64,000 nucleotides of DNA from Chondrosia reniformis (GCA_947172415.1 OX359198.1:1767401-1831400); one strand, 5' to 3'. Shown: positions 33,888 through 44,918, numbered from the stretch's first letter. Notes: a model not told the origin generated them from the sequence alone. Numbers and translations are program-made.

Positions 33888-35423
33888 TTCGTTACAGAAT
33901 TGCTGAGGTTGAGAAGGAAATGACTGAGGTTGAGAAGATTAGGAAAGATATTGCTGAGGTTAAGAATGAAATGGCTGAGGTCGAGAAGTAAATGGCTGAG
34001 GTTAAGAATGAAATGGCCGAAGTTGAGAAGAAAATGGGTGTGGTTGAGGAGAAAAAGGATAAGCTTCTTGCTGACATTAACAAGACGAAAGATTCCGAAC
34101 TGTAAGATCTGTGTGTGTGTTTGCCATTCCATGGTTGTCTAGAGGGTCATTGGCATGCAAAAAAATTAGGGGAATACACATGCAGCTATTTTGTCCATTT
34201 GTTAATTGCCAATCTGAGGTTACTGTTTAAACAACTTGACTCATTTGAGTCCTTTTCTGTATCAGATTCCGTACAGTCATGTCCCAAAATCCTACCTCAG
34301 AAGATGACCTGGTGAGACAAAACCTATAAGATTTCGGTTAGTTTTATAGTGTAATAGACCTGTAGCTGCCTTAGCTGTGTATAGATCTAAAAATGAGGAT
34401 CGTTATTCTAGAGATGGACAGTGGAATGAGAATCGTTATTCTAGAGGTGGACGGTGGAATGAGAATTGTTATTCTAGAGGTGGACGGTGGAATGAGGATC
34501 GTTATTCTAGAGGTGGATGGCGCAATGAAGTGAGCCAATATGCATTATATAATAGAGTGGTCCGTGTGGCAATAAATGTACGTGGGAATTCAAACATAGA
34601 AGAATGGTCGCGAGGAACGTTGGTTTCCAATGTTCTTTCCAAATTAGACAGAAGTCTTCCTTCTTGAACAGATAAGGGTCTTCTTCAGCAATGTAGGATA
34701 TTCTGCTATTTGAAGTTTGTAATATATGTTCGTACTCCAATGTAATTCGATTTATAAAATTTGTGGGGCTGCAGGCCCTGTACTCGAGTTACTTATAACA
34801 TTCATTATACTTTTTATATGTAGGTCAAACATTTATCACAATCATCCTACGTACCTGAGCCATTGTACTACGAACCTGAGCCATCGGACTACAAACCTGA
34901 GCCATCGGACTACGAACCTGAGCCATTGTACTACGAACCTGAGCCATCGGACTACAAACCTGAGCCATCGGACTACGAACCTGAGCCATTGGACTATGAA
35001 CCTGAGCCATCGTACCACCAACCGGGACTATCGTACCACCCATTGTACCGCCAACCTTGGCCATTGTACCGCCAGCCGGAGCCATCGTCCAACCAACCGG
35101 GGCCATCATCCAACCAACCGGGGCCATCATCCAACCAACCGGGGCCATCATCCAACCAACCGGGGCCACCATCCAACCAACCGGGGCCACCATCCAACCA
35201 ACCGGGGCCACCATCCAACCAACCGGGGACATCATCCAACCAACCGGGGCCATCATCCTACCAACCAGGGCCATCGTACAACCAACCGGGGCCATCGTAT
35301 CACCAACCGTGGCCATTGTACCACCAACCGTGGCCATCGTACCACCAACCGTGGCCACTGTACCGCCAACCAGGACCATCGTACAACCAACTGGGGCCCT
35401 TGTACAGCCAACCCAGCAATTAG
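33888..35423 (+). CDS. Gene D: chimeric coiled-coil / repeat protein
   Basis: Exon 33888-34101 is the coiled-coil exon shared with B and C. It has TAA at 33989-33991 followed at once by in-frame ATG 33992. The exon ends GAACT/GTAAGA, phase 2. Instead of the nuclease-kinase exons, a phase-compatible exon 34385-34529 follows (after TGTATAG), made of four RYSRGGRWNEN-like units, ending GAA/GTGAGC in phase 0. A last exon 34824-35423 (after ATATGTAG) encodes ~28 heptapeptides (PSDYEPE, then PSSNQPG, then PSYHQPW) to TAG. All phases fit, suggesting a chimeric gene for a disordered Tyr/Pro/Gln-rich protein. The splicing is inferred; translation must start at 33992 or elsewhere. Confidence 0.45.
34399..34529 (+). 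repeat. 33-bp coding minisatellite
   Basis: Four units of GTTATTCTAGAGGTGGACGG plus TGGAATGAGAATC, each encoding an 11-residue RYSRGGRWNEN. Confidence 0.75.
34850..35405 (+). repeat. 21-bp minisatellite, three sequence classes
   Basis: Units of 21 bp in three zones: CCATCGGACTACGAACCTGAG, then CCATCATCCAACCAACCGGGG, then CCATCGTACCACCAACCGTGG-like. Since 21 is divisible by three, all frames but a few stay open; the frame entered from the splice site at 34824 gives the heptapeptides. Confidence 0.85.
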
Positions 35424-35499
35424 ACTATATATACATATAGGGGGACGATGATCGACCAGGTGTCCGCAATTTTATCAATATGTCATTCCTTTTTTAAAC

Positions 35500-35815
35500 A
35501 AGTATATAAAAAAATTACAAAATTGATGTTAAAAGTAGGAGTGGCAGTGCATGTTCACTAATACATCTGCAAAAATATCGGAACAATTAAGACATGTACA
35601 TTGATAATTATATATATGATAAGGCTAATCATACAGAAGTTGCATACGTATATACTGAAATTTATGTAACTTAACCATACACTTCTGTGTTTGGGTGAAA
35701 CCGAGCTGAAGTAGGAATGGATACTTTTTGCAGATGTATAGTGAACACTGCCATTAATATTCCTACTTCTAACATCATTTTTGTAAATGTTTTTTAATTT
35801 ACTTTTTACTTTGAG
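35500..35815. mobile_element. MITE with complete terminal inverted repeats
   Basis: Arms of about 85 bp: the left has GATGTTAAAAGTAGGAGTGG, the right has CCTACTTCTAACATCATTTT. The flank at 35402-35500 is also shared with the tails of A, B and C, so the copied piece is larger than the MITE. Confidence 0.65.
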
Positions 35816-36300
35816 AGTCAATGGAAGTGATCACATAAGCAAGTGACTACCTACATATATATATATAGGAGAGGTAACCTTTTATATAGGTTATATTTAC
35901 ACATAGCTATACAGCTAACAGGCTATATACATTATATAAAACTACGCGAACACTTGACAGACAACTGTTTCACGCTCCTTGGGGATTATCAGAGTGGTAT
36001 ATTATGGTGATGGGTTTGAATGACTGGCTGTAACTTGTCAATCTGGGGTCCATTACAAACAGTTGTAATAAATGAAAGAGGATACTATGATTAAAGCAAG
36101 ATTGAGTGTGCAAGGCTGTATAAATGAAATGTGGAAAATCATTTCAATAAGTCCAAAATAGTAGAACCTGCATACAAAGAACACCTTGTGACAAATGTAC
36201 CACAACAATTCAAATCACTCAAAAAATAGGATGTCAGCCATTTTATACATGCAACCTCATATAAACAAGTATTTCAACGATCATTTAAGAAAGATTCACG
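35816..36300. other. No gene seen
   Basis: AT-rich, short TA runs, no recognisable element. Confidence 0.4.
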
Positions 36301-36527
36301 ATGGCACTCCTAAAGTATTTTAAAACCACGCTACCGACTGCAAAAGAGACAGGAATCGGCTACGAAGGAAGCGAATGCTGCCGTATCACGATTAACAAGT
36401 TCACAGAGAGAAAATCGTAAACGGAAGGCTTATACAGCCTTCAGCGATGAACAGAGCTAGAGGTGCTATTAATTGGTCAGTATGTTGCTGAAAACAGCAA
36501 TGGTGCAGCAATCTTTCAAATCGCATA
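36301..36527 (+). pseudogene. Decayed transposase-associated ORF
   Basis: ATG 36301 starts MALLKYFKTTLP; a shifted frame gives ANAAVSRLTSSQRENRKRKA and AYTAFSDEQ, and a further frame QYVAENSNGAA. Together they recall the N-terminal region of invertebrate transposase-related proteins (KYFK..LP, then a basic stretch, then a helix-turn-helix-like ...DEQRA..GQYAAENG). At least two frameshifts; identification is by memory of the motif order only. Confidence 0.4.
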
Positions 36528-36689
36528 ATTAAAAAAAACGCATAAATTTTAGAATGGTCCAAAAATGCCAAAATCGCTTAATTTAATACACGTATAAATT
36601 AAATAGAACTACGGTAATCAATGTCTTTAGAACAAGCTACGTACATACACATGTCTATTCTATATGATCACAAATCCTCATGTATGACT

Positions 36690-36915
36690 AAACATTATTA
36701 TTATTATTATCTTACAATGAGAGGGTGAAAATTAATAGGTAGATGAATAAATATTTATAGTAATTAAATGAAAATTGACCCTGTCACTGACGATCAATAA
36801 GTGAGCCCATCAAGAACAAATTCATCAATAGGACTGGGAATTGAACCCAGCACAGATGCAGCATTCCCAACCTAAATGGCAACTGAGAGCTGTTGCAATA
36901 GGTAGGCATAGGACT
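36690..36915 (-). mobile_element. tRNA-derived SINE
   Basis: On the minus strand, a tRNA-like head holds a B box (GGTTCAATTCC, 36837-36847, inside the stem CTGGG...CCCAG) and an A-box-like AGCTCTCAGTTGCC (near 36878-36892). A ~120 bp body follows, ending in a (TAA)n tail at 36692-36710. Head, body and trinucleotide tail are the standard SINE plan. The other tRNA stems do not pair convincingly, so it is not a working tRNA. Confidence 0.55.
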
Positions 36916-36952
36916 TGGACTCTCCATTTGCCATTTTCAATCTCATTATTAT

Positions 36953-37476
36953 AAAGTGAAATTTCGTCAATCGACAGCCAACGAAACTCCAAAGAAAAAA
37001 AGTTGGGCCATACCGAACGCTACCATCCACGACGCTCATAGGCCGGGATCGTTGGTAACGTTCAGCTTATCGAATCTGCCGAAGCAAATTACTGCCGAGT
37101 TGAGCATTGGGTGTCACTTGCGTGAGAAGAACCAGCTCTTCTCGATATGGCCGACTCATATGAATCCTAAGATATCAGATGCCAATCCCACATTACGTGG
37201 AACCCCCCCGAAATCCGGATTATTGGTGAGCACGTCTCTATGGCACCAACCGATTAGGAGACAGCTTCAGAGTCTAAGCGCTACCAACCTCTATGGGAAC
37301 CGCAACCACCATAGAGATGTGTCCAGGTAGGCCTACTATATAAAGTTTTTCGCTTCTATTTATATGAAGTTTTGTCCAAAGAAAACTGTTGTGGTTGGGA
37401 CCTTTTTTAATATATTTCTCGTTATTCCAAATCAGTGAATTGTTTCAAGCACATTTAATGGCATAGGCAGTATTAG
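36953..37476 (+). pseudogene. Cassette copy 7: partial, with longest open frame
   Basis: Homologous to the middle of the other six cassettes but outside any satellite. It has 36 bp (GTTCAGCTTATCGAATCTGC and on) that the others lack, and no TTA-A insertion in CATATGAATCCTAAG. As a result 36956-37330 is one open frame of 124 codons, without an ATG at its start, where the six satellite copies have two broken frames. This suggests descent from a coding exon. No domain is recognised. Confidence 0.5.
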
Positions 37477-38512
37477 TATATATATTAAATCCCAACGATG
37501 CGGCCAAGTAGTTCGAGTTATTTCGGGGGCGGCAGCCCCACGAGTTTTTAAACTCGAACTACTTGTTTTTAAAGATTATTTGGAGCAGGTCAAAAAGGCT
37601 TAATACTAAGTAATTACCGTAATTGCAACAGTATAGAACCAGCCAGACTGTTATATTTTAAGACTGTTGGGAGGAGTACAATTTTGGAATATAATATAGA
37701 ATATAATTTTTAGCTTGTGAAAAAATTAAAGGTATATACATAGCTTGGCTTGTGATGCCCTTCCACCATTTTGGGCACTTATTTGAGAGCAAAATGAACT
37801 AAAATTTACACAATAGCTTGAAAGTCATTACATTACATTATCATTTAGGCAGATTATACATATATATTGATAATTGAAGTGATAATCAATCCAAAAGTAA
37901 TCAATGGAGAACTTCATGGAAATTAAAAAAGAACAGTAACCTTATAGGAGCCACTTTATTTAAAAGCTATATCAATAGAGAGAATATTTGCATTAAGTTT
38001 AAAGTGATATGCGATTTTAAAAATTTGTTTTCTCTTAAAGTATTATCCATCATAGCAATAGATTCACCGTTACTTGCACTGTTGTCTAAGTATATAGCTT
38101 GCATTGACATTGCTACGATTCGCCATATGTATAATTATACAGACAGAAACCGACCAAACCGGACCAACTTGGGCTATAAACAGAACAAGCCTAAAATATC
38201 CTTTCTTAGTTTGGAGATAAGTCGTCTTCACAATATCATTCTTAAGTTACCCTTGACTTGCATTGCATCTGTACTAGCAATAATTGAGGGTATTTTTGCG
38301 TTCATAATGAAAAGGTAGGTATAAATGTTTAACAGGCATAAAGATAAAGGTCCTTTAATTGTAACATTTTAGATATATTCAGTCTTCAGATTTTCAAGGC
38401 CGCTTATAACTGATATAATATGTCCTTGCAGGGCATTCCCATGCACTATATATATAGTATATTATAACTTGTACTGTATATATATATATATATATGGTAC
38501 AGAAAATATAAA
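37477..38512. other. Spacer with a cruciform-forming repeat
   Basis: Includes CAAGTAGTTCGAGTT (37505-37519) and AACTCGAACTACTTG (37551-37565), a perfect 15-bp inverted repeat enclosing a GGGGC...GCCCC stem. The frame at 38004-38318 has no recognisable motif and I do not call it. Confidence 0.4.
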
Positions 38513-40221
38513 TTAGCTTTCATAGCCCCAAGTGTTAGTGAGAGTAGTTATTTGAATGAAATGTATAAAGTTTGCACAAATGTAATTGTGCACTACAATT
38601 GATAGGAATCCAGCCAGTGCCATACCAGTTATGTTACCAACACCTGCCAGACCCATGGAGAACTCCCTGTTCTCTGACTTCACCTATCAACAAGGATACG
38701 AGTATATTACAGATATGTAGCATGCTCACATGGCAAGTGATATGTATTATATTCTAGAACTACTTCTCTTCATAATCACCCATATATTATATGTAAATTG
38801 TGATGTGCATATATACAGTAAACAGTACCTTTAAATTTGGGTTGGTTGTCCAGACCGGACATTGTAATCGGTAATCGTAAAAGGTTAGCGACGCATGCAT
38901 GGTGACGTCATTCTAATGAACATTTGTTCAAATGTTATAGTCGCGAGTTACCAATTGCAACGTCCGGTCTGGACAACCGACCACTGTAACATTGTATATT
39001 GGAAAGCCGTGCAATGTTACATTTGACCTATTTTGAAATCAAAAATTGATTACTATTCTATTTCTTTACAGTGACAGTTGCTTCTTGTTATAATGTACTC
39101 ACCTCCTTTGTGATGTGGTAGAATGCATTAACATAAGTGGCTCCACCCAAGAGCCCTTCATACAGTACAAGTGCAATCATCAACCAGAAGGAGGGTAGAA
39201 ACTGATATACAGCTTCACAGAAGAAGAAGGCAAAGTTACCAAGCTACACAAGAAGTAAAATAGAATTCCAAGGTTACATAAGTATGAAGTAAAGTAGATT
39301 TAGCAGTATATTTTCAAGAGTAATATGTATACAGATGGTCTGGGGGGAGGACCCTTGAGGTGGCTGTATAGCAATCCTTTTCGGAGCAGTGTGGTGATAA
39401 TATTGATATATTGAAGCCTGCTCCCATAGAGTGAATTCTATGAATGAACATTATTGTTTCAAAAGTGATGATTATCTGTTAGAATAGAGTTCATTTGGAT
39501 AGAGTTATTCAGAACTTTACAGAGGGGGGCAAGGGGATTGATTTTGCCCCCCCCCCTAGATTTTTGAACCCCTAAACTGCTTCGACACCCTCATACCGTT
39601 GCCCCCTAAATTTTGAAAATTTTCATTTTATTGTACATTGTAGGACACAAATTATTTTATACCCTACTTGAAGAACAGCAAATATCCAGACATGTCTGGT
39701 GGAGAAGATATTAACAGAGGACCTGGAAAGGAAGACCCCTAGCTGATATACAGCCTGATACCACCTGTACTGGGCATTCTGATCGAAGCAGTCTGTACCA
39801 GCTCCTCTGGTGTTTGGATAGTAGATCAACTCAAACTGTATACATACACATAAACAGATTTGTAAATTAAGTATGTAAATTGTAAATATGTAAATACTAA
39901 TGTTTAATATGCTACGTACTTACATGTACAAAAGTGAAGTAATTCATATATGCATAAGTATATATTATAAATAAATACAAACACACATGTATTGATAAAC
40001 AAGAATTTAAATTGGATAGGGCGGCCATGTTTTTTAGCCATCCCACTTAGAGAGTATACTGCCGTACTCTCTGATAATATACACACGAGTATACTGAGAG
40101 TCAAGCATTTGTACATATAGCTCAATGTCACATGACATAAGCACTTACGTACCAGTCCTTGATTGATGAGGTACTCTCCGACATACACTAAGAAGAGTGG
40201 TATCATGTACTTCAGTAGAGG
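38513..40221 (-). CDS. CLN3: CLN3 (battenin), last four exons
   Basis: Minus-strand exons: 40221-40153 (PLLKYMIPLF...EYLINQGL), 39835-39668 (FELIYY...QYRWYQAVYQLGVFLSRSS), 39243-39103 (FLPSFW...LYEGLLGGATYVNAF) and 38683-38513 (SENREFSMGLAG..., stop at 38515-38513). All have GT-AG borders and phase 0. The order and motifs match the C-terminal half of CLN3, a multi-pass lysosomal/endosomal membrane protein lost in Batten disease, including FAEYFINQG, YRWYQ, SRSS and EGLLGGA equivalents. Upstream exons are not found before 40.8 kb, where the leader of gene B begins, so the gene is split here; early exons appear only in the rearranged fragments. Confidence 0.85.
38840..38982. mobile_element. Short MITE in a CLN3 intron
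   Basis: GGTTGTCCAGACCGGAC (38844-38860) and GTCCGGTCTGGACAACC (38962-38978) are a perfect 17-bp inverted repeat, with weaker pairing continuing inwards. ~140 bp, no coding capacity. Confidence 0.55.
39515..39640. repeat. G/C-run dispersed repeat
   Basis: Contains GGGGGGCAAGGGG, a run of C and TTGCCCCCTAAATTTTGAAA; inverted relative of 32640-32820 and 52150-52330. Confidence 0.4.
39998..40085 (-). repeat. Dispersed repeat related to the start of the A-only insertion
   Basis: Read on the minus strand: CAGAGAGTACGGCAGTATAC, CTCTCTAAGTGGGATGG and GGCCGCCCTATCC, matching 2711-2800 with small changes. Confidence 0.5.
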
Positions 40222-40844
40222 CTACAATGAGATAATAACATACATACGTACATATGTATACAAGTGCATAGTGAATATATATACATAGGTTACTCCTAAT
40301 TATTGCATACATAATATTATGCATTCACATGTTGTAATTATAAGGTATGTAAATATGTAAAAAGAGCATAGGCTTCTCCAAACCTATCTTTAGATGATCC
40401 ATTTTGAGCATCTAGAGTGGCTGAAGAAGATCACCAGGGTGGAAAAGTCCAATTCTTAAGAAACAGACTAGATGCTCAAAAGACTAAAGATGAACCATCT
40501 CATAGACTACATTACATATTAAGTATGTCTGTACACATGCATAGGAGGGTATGTAAGAAGGTACTAGAACAAAGCTGGAAACAGATGCTATTGTACACAC
40601 TGATATCCTAATCCTCTATTCGAACGTTTTTTTTGAATGTCCTTGATTACGGTAAAATAACATAATCGGAAATGCTCATAAAACATCGTAAAGCTCTGAA
40701 TATCTTCTATTTTATCTTTGAACTTGTTTTCGTTCAATAACTATTCGTTGAAATCGTATTTTTCCTTCAAAGTTAGTTATTTCGGGTTGAAATAGAATCT
40801 TAACCGCATAGCGAAAGGAAAAAACGGGAATCGCAAAGGGTTAA
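40222..40844. other. Spacer between CLN3 and gene B
   Basis: AT-rich. CTAGATGCTCAAAA occurs in both orientations (near 40405 and 40468). No further CLN3 exon could be supported. Confidence 0.4.
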
Positions 40845-41233
40845 AACCACGTGAGCATATTAATTAACACGTAACTAGCGAGTCACCATCCTCAAAAAGA
40901 AACACGAGCAAGAAGAGTCTTAAAAGTGAGTTGTAAATATTCTTGTCCCCTCGGGGCCTTCATTGTAATGAAGTAGGACGTTTCAAAGGAGGACTATAGG
41001 CATGAGGACGAGGATTTAAATGCAGTCTAGCAAGCCAGAGGCTATCCACTCCGAGTGATGCCGAGTGGGGGAGAGAAAGAAACTGTGTAAAGTAGTTACA
41101 CAGCTCTGGTAGATATGGACATCACTGTCTATATCTTAAACATGTTTTTGCATTTTCCCTCAAGTTGTTAACTATAACCTAAGTTGAACTTTTGAAGACA
41201 CACGTACTTTACCTCTCATGAAATTCTATTTCA
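40845..41233 (+). promoter_or_regulatory. Shared 5' leader of gene B
   Basis: Homologous to the leader of D and C, starting at AAACCACGTGAGCATAT; this is also the left edge of the duplicated block here. Confidence 0.45.
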
Positions 41234-41267
41234 GTTCGTTAACGGAATTGCTGAGGTTGAGAAGGAA

Positions 41268-43337
41268 ATGACTGAGGTTAAGAAGATTAGGGAGGATATT
41301 GCTGAGGTTGAGAAGAAAATGGGCGTGGTTGAGGAGAAAATGGCTGAGGTTGACAAGAAAATGGGTGTGGTTGAGGAGAAAAATGATAAGCTTCTTGCTG
41401 ACATTATCAAGACGAAGGATTCTGAACTGTAAGATCTGTGTGTGTGTTTGCCATTCCATGGTTGCCTAGAGGGTCATCGGCATGCACCCCAATTAAGGGA
41501 ATACACATGTAGCTATTTGTTAATTGCCAATCTATGGTTACTGTTGAAACAACTTGACTCATTTCAGTCCATGCAACTATCTGTGTGTGTGTGCAGAGAT
41601 AATAATAGTCATTCTAGGCTTTGTTATATCACCCTAAGAGTAGAGTAGTGTCTTTGAAGTACTCATCATTATGTATGATTTTTATGAAATACAGGAAGAC
41701 AATATTCTGTGAAAGAATGAAATCACTTGTGGAAGAAAGGAAATCACTCATGGAAGAAAGGAAATTACTTGTGCAAAAAGATAAATCACTTAACCAGTAT
41801 CTTACAAGTCTTCGGGAAAGACTGTTAAGCCAATCAAAGAAAGACTCTCTTTTGCCTCCTCCAAAGAAGGCAAGATACACTGAACCATTATTTGAAGGTA
41901 TATTACCATTGCACATACTGAAGCTAAATGATATACTGTTGCTATCACAGAACCTTAGGTGTTATACACATACTTCACTCCTTTTGTAGAGCCTAAATCA
42001 CTCCATCACTCTCCATCCAATACTACAAGTGAAGAGGTTAAATCACGGAGTACAACAGGTGATGTGTATGACCATTGGTTTGCCTTACGCATGTACGAAT
42101 TGAAAAACTATCTGGCTAACAATCCAATACAACTCAGAAACGGGGACCACTCTACCCTCAATTTGCCCTTTAAGGGGAAAACCATGGCGATACAGGTTTT
42201 TCATTTAAAGGAAATTATAACACGTTGGAAGCAAATGGAAAAATTTCTTTATGAAGAATGTTCCACAGCTGCATTAGCGGTTGGACTAGAGCGCTTTCTA
42301 TTTCCAACTAATGCTGGCATACTTCCTGATGGTGTTTGTTGTCATGAAATGCCAATTTCTGATGGAAGCCGTGTAAAGTCTGACTTCAGTGTTTTTCCAT
42401 ATCCAGTGGGAAGGAGTTTCAGGGATACGGAAGGAGGATGTTGGAACAAAATACATTTGTAGCAGTTTCCAACTTCAAAAAATCCGATTTTCTCCAATCG
42501 AAAATTGAATCATTTGCATACAGTTTGGCACAACAGCAGGGCAATACCGCTTTAGTTAGACTTTTGTTTCCAATGACCAAGCAACGTGTCATGTTACAGA
42601 TCTACGTGCCTATATCCGGATCTGTGCTTTTGATCAATATATTTGATGGTGATACCTCTGAAGCCAACCTTGCACAATTCTTCTGCATATTGTTCGTTGG
42701 AGTAAAATATTTACTTCATTCTCCGATCAAATCAACCATGGCCCCACATCCTATAGATGATGATAAATTGAAATTGAATTATTACGAAAAGGATACCAAT
42801 CCACGTGTGCTAATAAGTAAAGACAATTTTATTTATAAGCTGTATGACACTGTCAGGAATAAGCCTCAATTGGAAGTTGCAAAATTAGTCCTTCGTGATG
42901 CAACAGTTGAGCAGTTGAGTGATGACGGACGTTACTGTTATCTAAAGTATGAATATCGAGAGGATGATGCAAATCCAGATTTGAATTCCTTCCAGAAAAT
43001 TTTAAATCAGCTTCATGAGATTCATGAAGAGGGGTATGTCCACTCTGACATAAGGAGGCAGAATATTGTGCTTGGCAAGCATTCTGCATGCATAATAGAC
43101 TTTGATCTTGCCGAAAAAGAAGGTGTCAACTATCCGTTAACCTACAATAGCTCTCCAGAAATAAAAGAACGCCACCCAAAGGCAGAAGCGGGCCTACCGA
43201 GGGAGAAAATTCATGATGTTCATGCCCTTGACGTGATTATGAGAATCTATAATTTTTCTGGGATCATGGAACAGTACAGATCTGGTAAATCACTCTTGGA
43301 AATAGCTACAAGTATAACTGAAGACATGGAAATGTAA
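41268..43337 (+). pseudogene. Copy B: coiled-coil + PD-(D/E)XK-like + kinase-like gene, frameshifted
   Basis: Exons as in C: 41268-41428 (coiled coil, shorter than in C), 41695-41897 (phase joins exactly; includes ERMKSLVEERKSLMEERK and PPPKKAR) and 41990 onward. An extra base in TTCGTTAACGG closes the frame just upstream of ATG 41268. In the last exon, 2 extra bases near 42428 shift the frame, giving a stop at 42460-42462; the original frame resumes at 42438 and runs to 43337. The nuclease-like motif reads SNFKK (AAC 42471-42473), so the Asp seen in A and C is Asn. The kinase HSDIRRQN and DFD motifs are kept. Probably a decaying copy, barring assembly errors. Confidence 0.65.
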
Positions 43338-43338
43338 A

Positions 43339-43363
43339 ACACTAATTTATATATTATTAGTGT
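43339..43363 (+). promoter_or_regulatory. Hairpin after stop of copy B
   Basis: ACACTAAT...ATTAGTGT, as after A and C. Confidence 0.4.
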
Positions 43364-44579
43364 AATGTGTTGTCAAGTTAAATTTTTGAATATTGTTGCA
43401 CAAAGTACTTTTCACTGAAGGAATGCACATTTAAAACATGATTTTCTGTAACTGAGGTTCGAGTAAGTTTGATGATTGTGAACTCCCACAGACACACTAA
43501 ACTAAAGTGAGGTATGAACACTTGCAGTAACTTGACCCTTTGAGATGGTTATGTATATACGTACGTATAAACACCACTGAAACAATGCACTCGCATATGG
43601 AACATGGACTTTACTTCATGATCAGTTTAGGTTATTACAGAAGAATCCTTATACAGTACGTAGAGGGATCAGTCATCCTATAGGTTAACTAAATATAGTT
43701 CTGGTCGGCTCATTGATGGCAAACCCCATGGCCATTGAAACACTCTGTAAAGAGAGGGGTTAACACTCATGGTAATATTAACCCCATGCAGTTGGAGATG
43801 GTTCATGGTCAATGCCGCTTATTTATAATCCTAATTTAGAGGCTTCCGTAGTATATACTATATATATTGAACCTTAAATACTGTATTATATATCTAATAG
43901 AAGCCCAAGGCTTCTATTAGAGACAGGCTTGTTTTAGAGACCTGGACATATTTATATATATATGTATATATGTTGGAAACACTTGTGTTCTGTGCATGAC
44001 TGCAATATTCTAGTGTTACATTTTGTCATTTGTGGGCAGTTTAAATCTAATTAAGTAATGCTTGAAATGTTCTTAATTTTCTCTAGAAATAAATTCTAAT
44101 TGGATCATGACCTGATATGGTTAATGATAGAGTTCAATGATAATATAGTTGGCTCACTGTTCTTATACATATTTAATGCTCACTTGTGCATGTAGTATAT
44201 AGGATGGTCCAAAAACATGGCTGCCTCTCATACTAAATTGTCACCACACAAATCAATAATTAGATATTCCAAAAACACACTATAATTACACATCATTGTA
44301 TACCATTACAATATAAAGAAACTTTTAAAATATATGCATATCCTAGGGCCATGGCTTGTTTGACCAGAGACCATAGATTTCCCACAAGCGTGACAGAGTC
44401 CTTTTGGGAAAGTTCTGGTTGGTTCCAACATCATACGGAGAATTTGGTGAAAGTAAAACCAGTGTAGAAACAACACGCTGAGTTATGATAAAGAGCCAGC
44501 AATTATATATATACTATATATACATATAAGGGGACGATGGTCGACCAGGTGTCCGCCATTTTATCAATATGCCATTCCT
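43364..44579. other. Non-coding tail of copy B
   Basis: Near-identical to the tails of A and C; includes the 29-bp hairpin at 43893-43921. No gene seen. Confidence 0.5.
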
Positions 44580-44850
44580 GTTTTAAACAAGTATATAAAA
44601 AAAGATTTACAAAAATGATGTTAGAAGTAGGAGTGGCAGTGTTCACTAATACATCTGCAAAAAGTATCGGAACAAGACATGTACAGTCATAATTATATGA
44701 TAAGGCTAATCATACAGAAGTTGCATACGTATATACTGAAATTTAAGTAACTTAACCATACACTTCTGTGTTTGGGTACACCGAGCTGAAGTAGGAAGGG
44801 TACTTTTGCAGATGCATAGTGAACACTGCCAATAATATTCCTACTTGTTC
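44580..44850. mobile_element. MITE, tail of copy B
   Basis: Same family and position as 2237-2500. Confidence 0.6.
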
Positions 44851-44918
44851 CGTTTTACCTCATCGATCATGAGTCATCCTGGGTGATAGGCCTATAGGTA
44901 TACTGTATATCATTATTA

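Noticed and set aside
34283..34312. First exon reading MSQNPTSEDDL ending in CTG/GTGAGA
   Set aside because: Its phase does not match either candidate downstream exon, and as an internal exon after the coiled coil it runs into a stop.
34825..35451. Long overlapping frames on both strands over the 21-bp minisatellite
   Set aside because: A 21-bp repeat keeps several frames open. Only the frame entered at the splice site 34824 connects to upstream exons.
36830..36905. Functional tRNA gene
   Set aside because: Only the T-arm and an A-box-like segment are credible. The acceptor and anticodon stems do not pair, and a SINE body and tail follow.
38004..38318. 104-codon plus-strand frame
   Set aside because: No recognisable motif, no duplicate in the window to test conservation, and AT-rich composition like the surrounding spacer.
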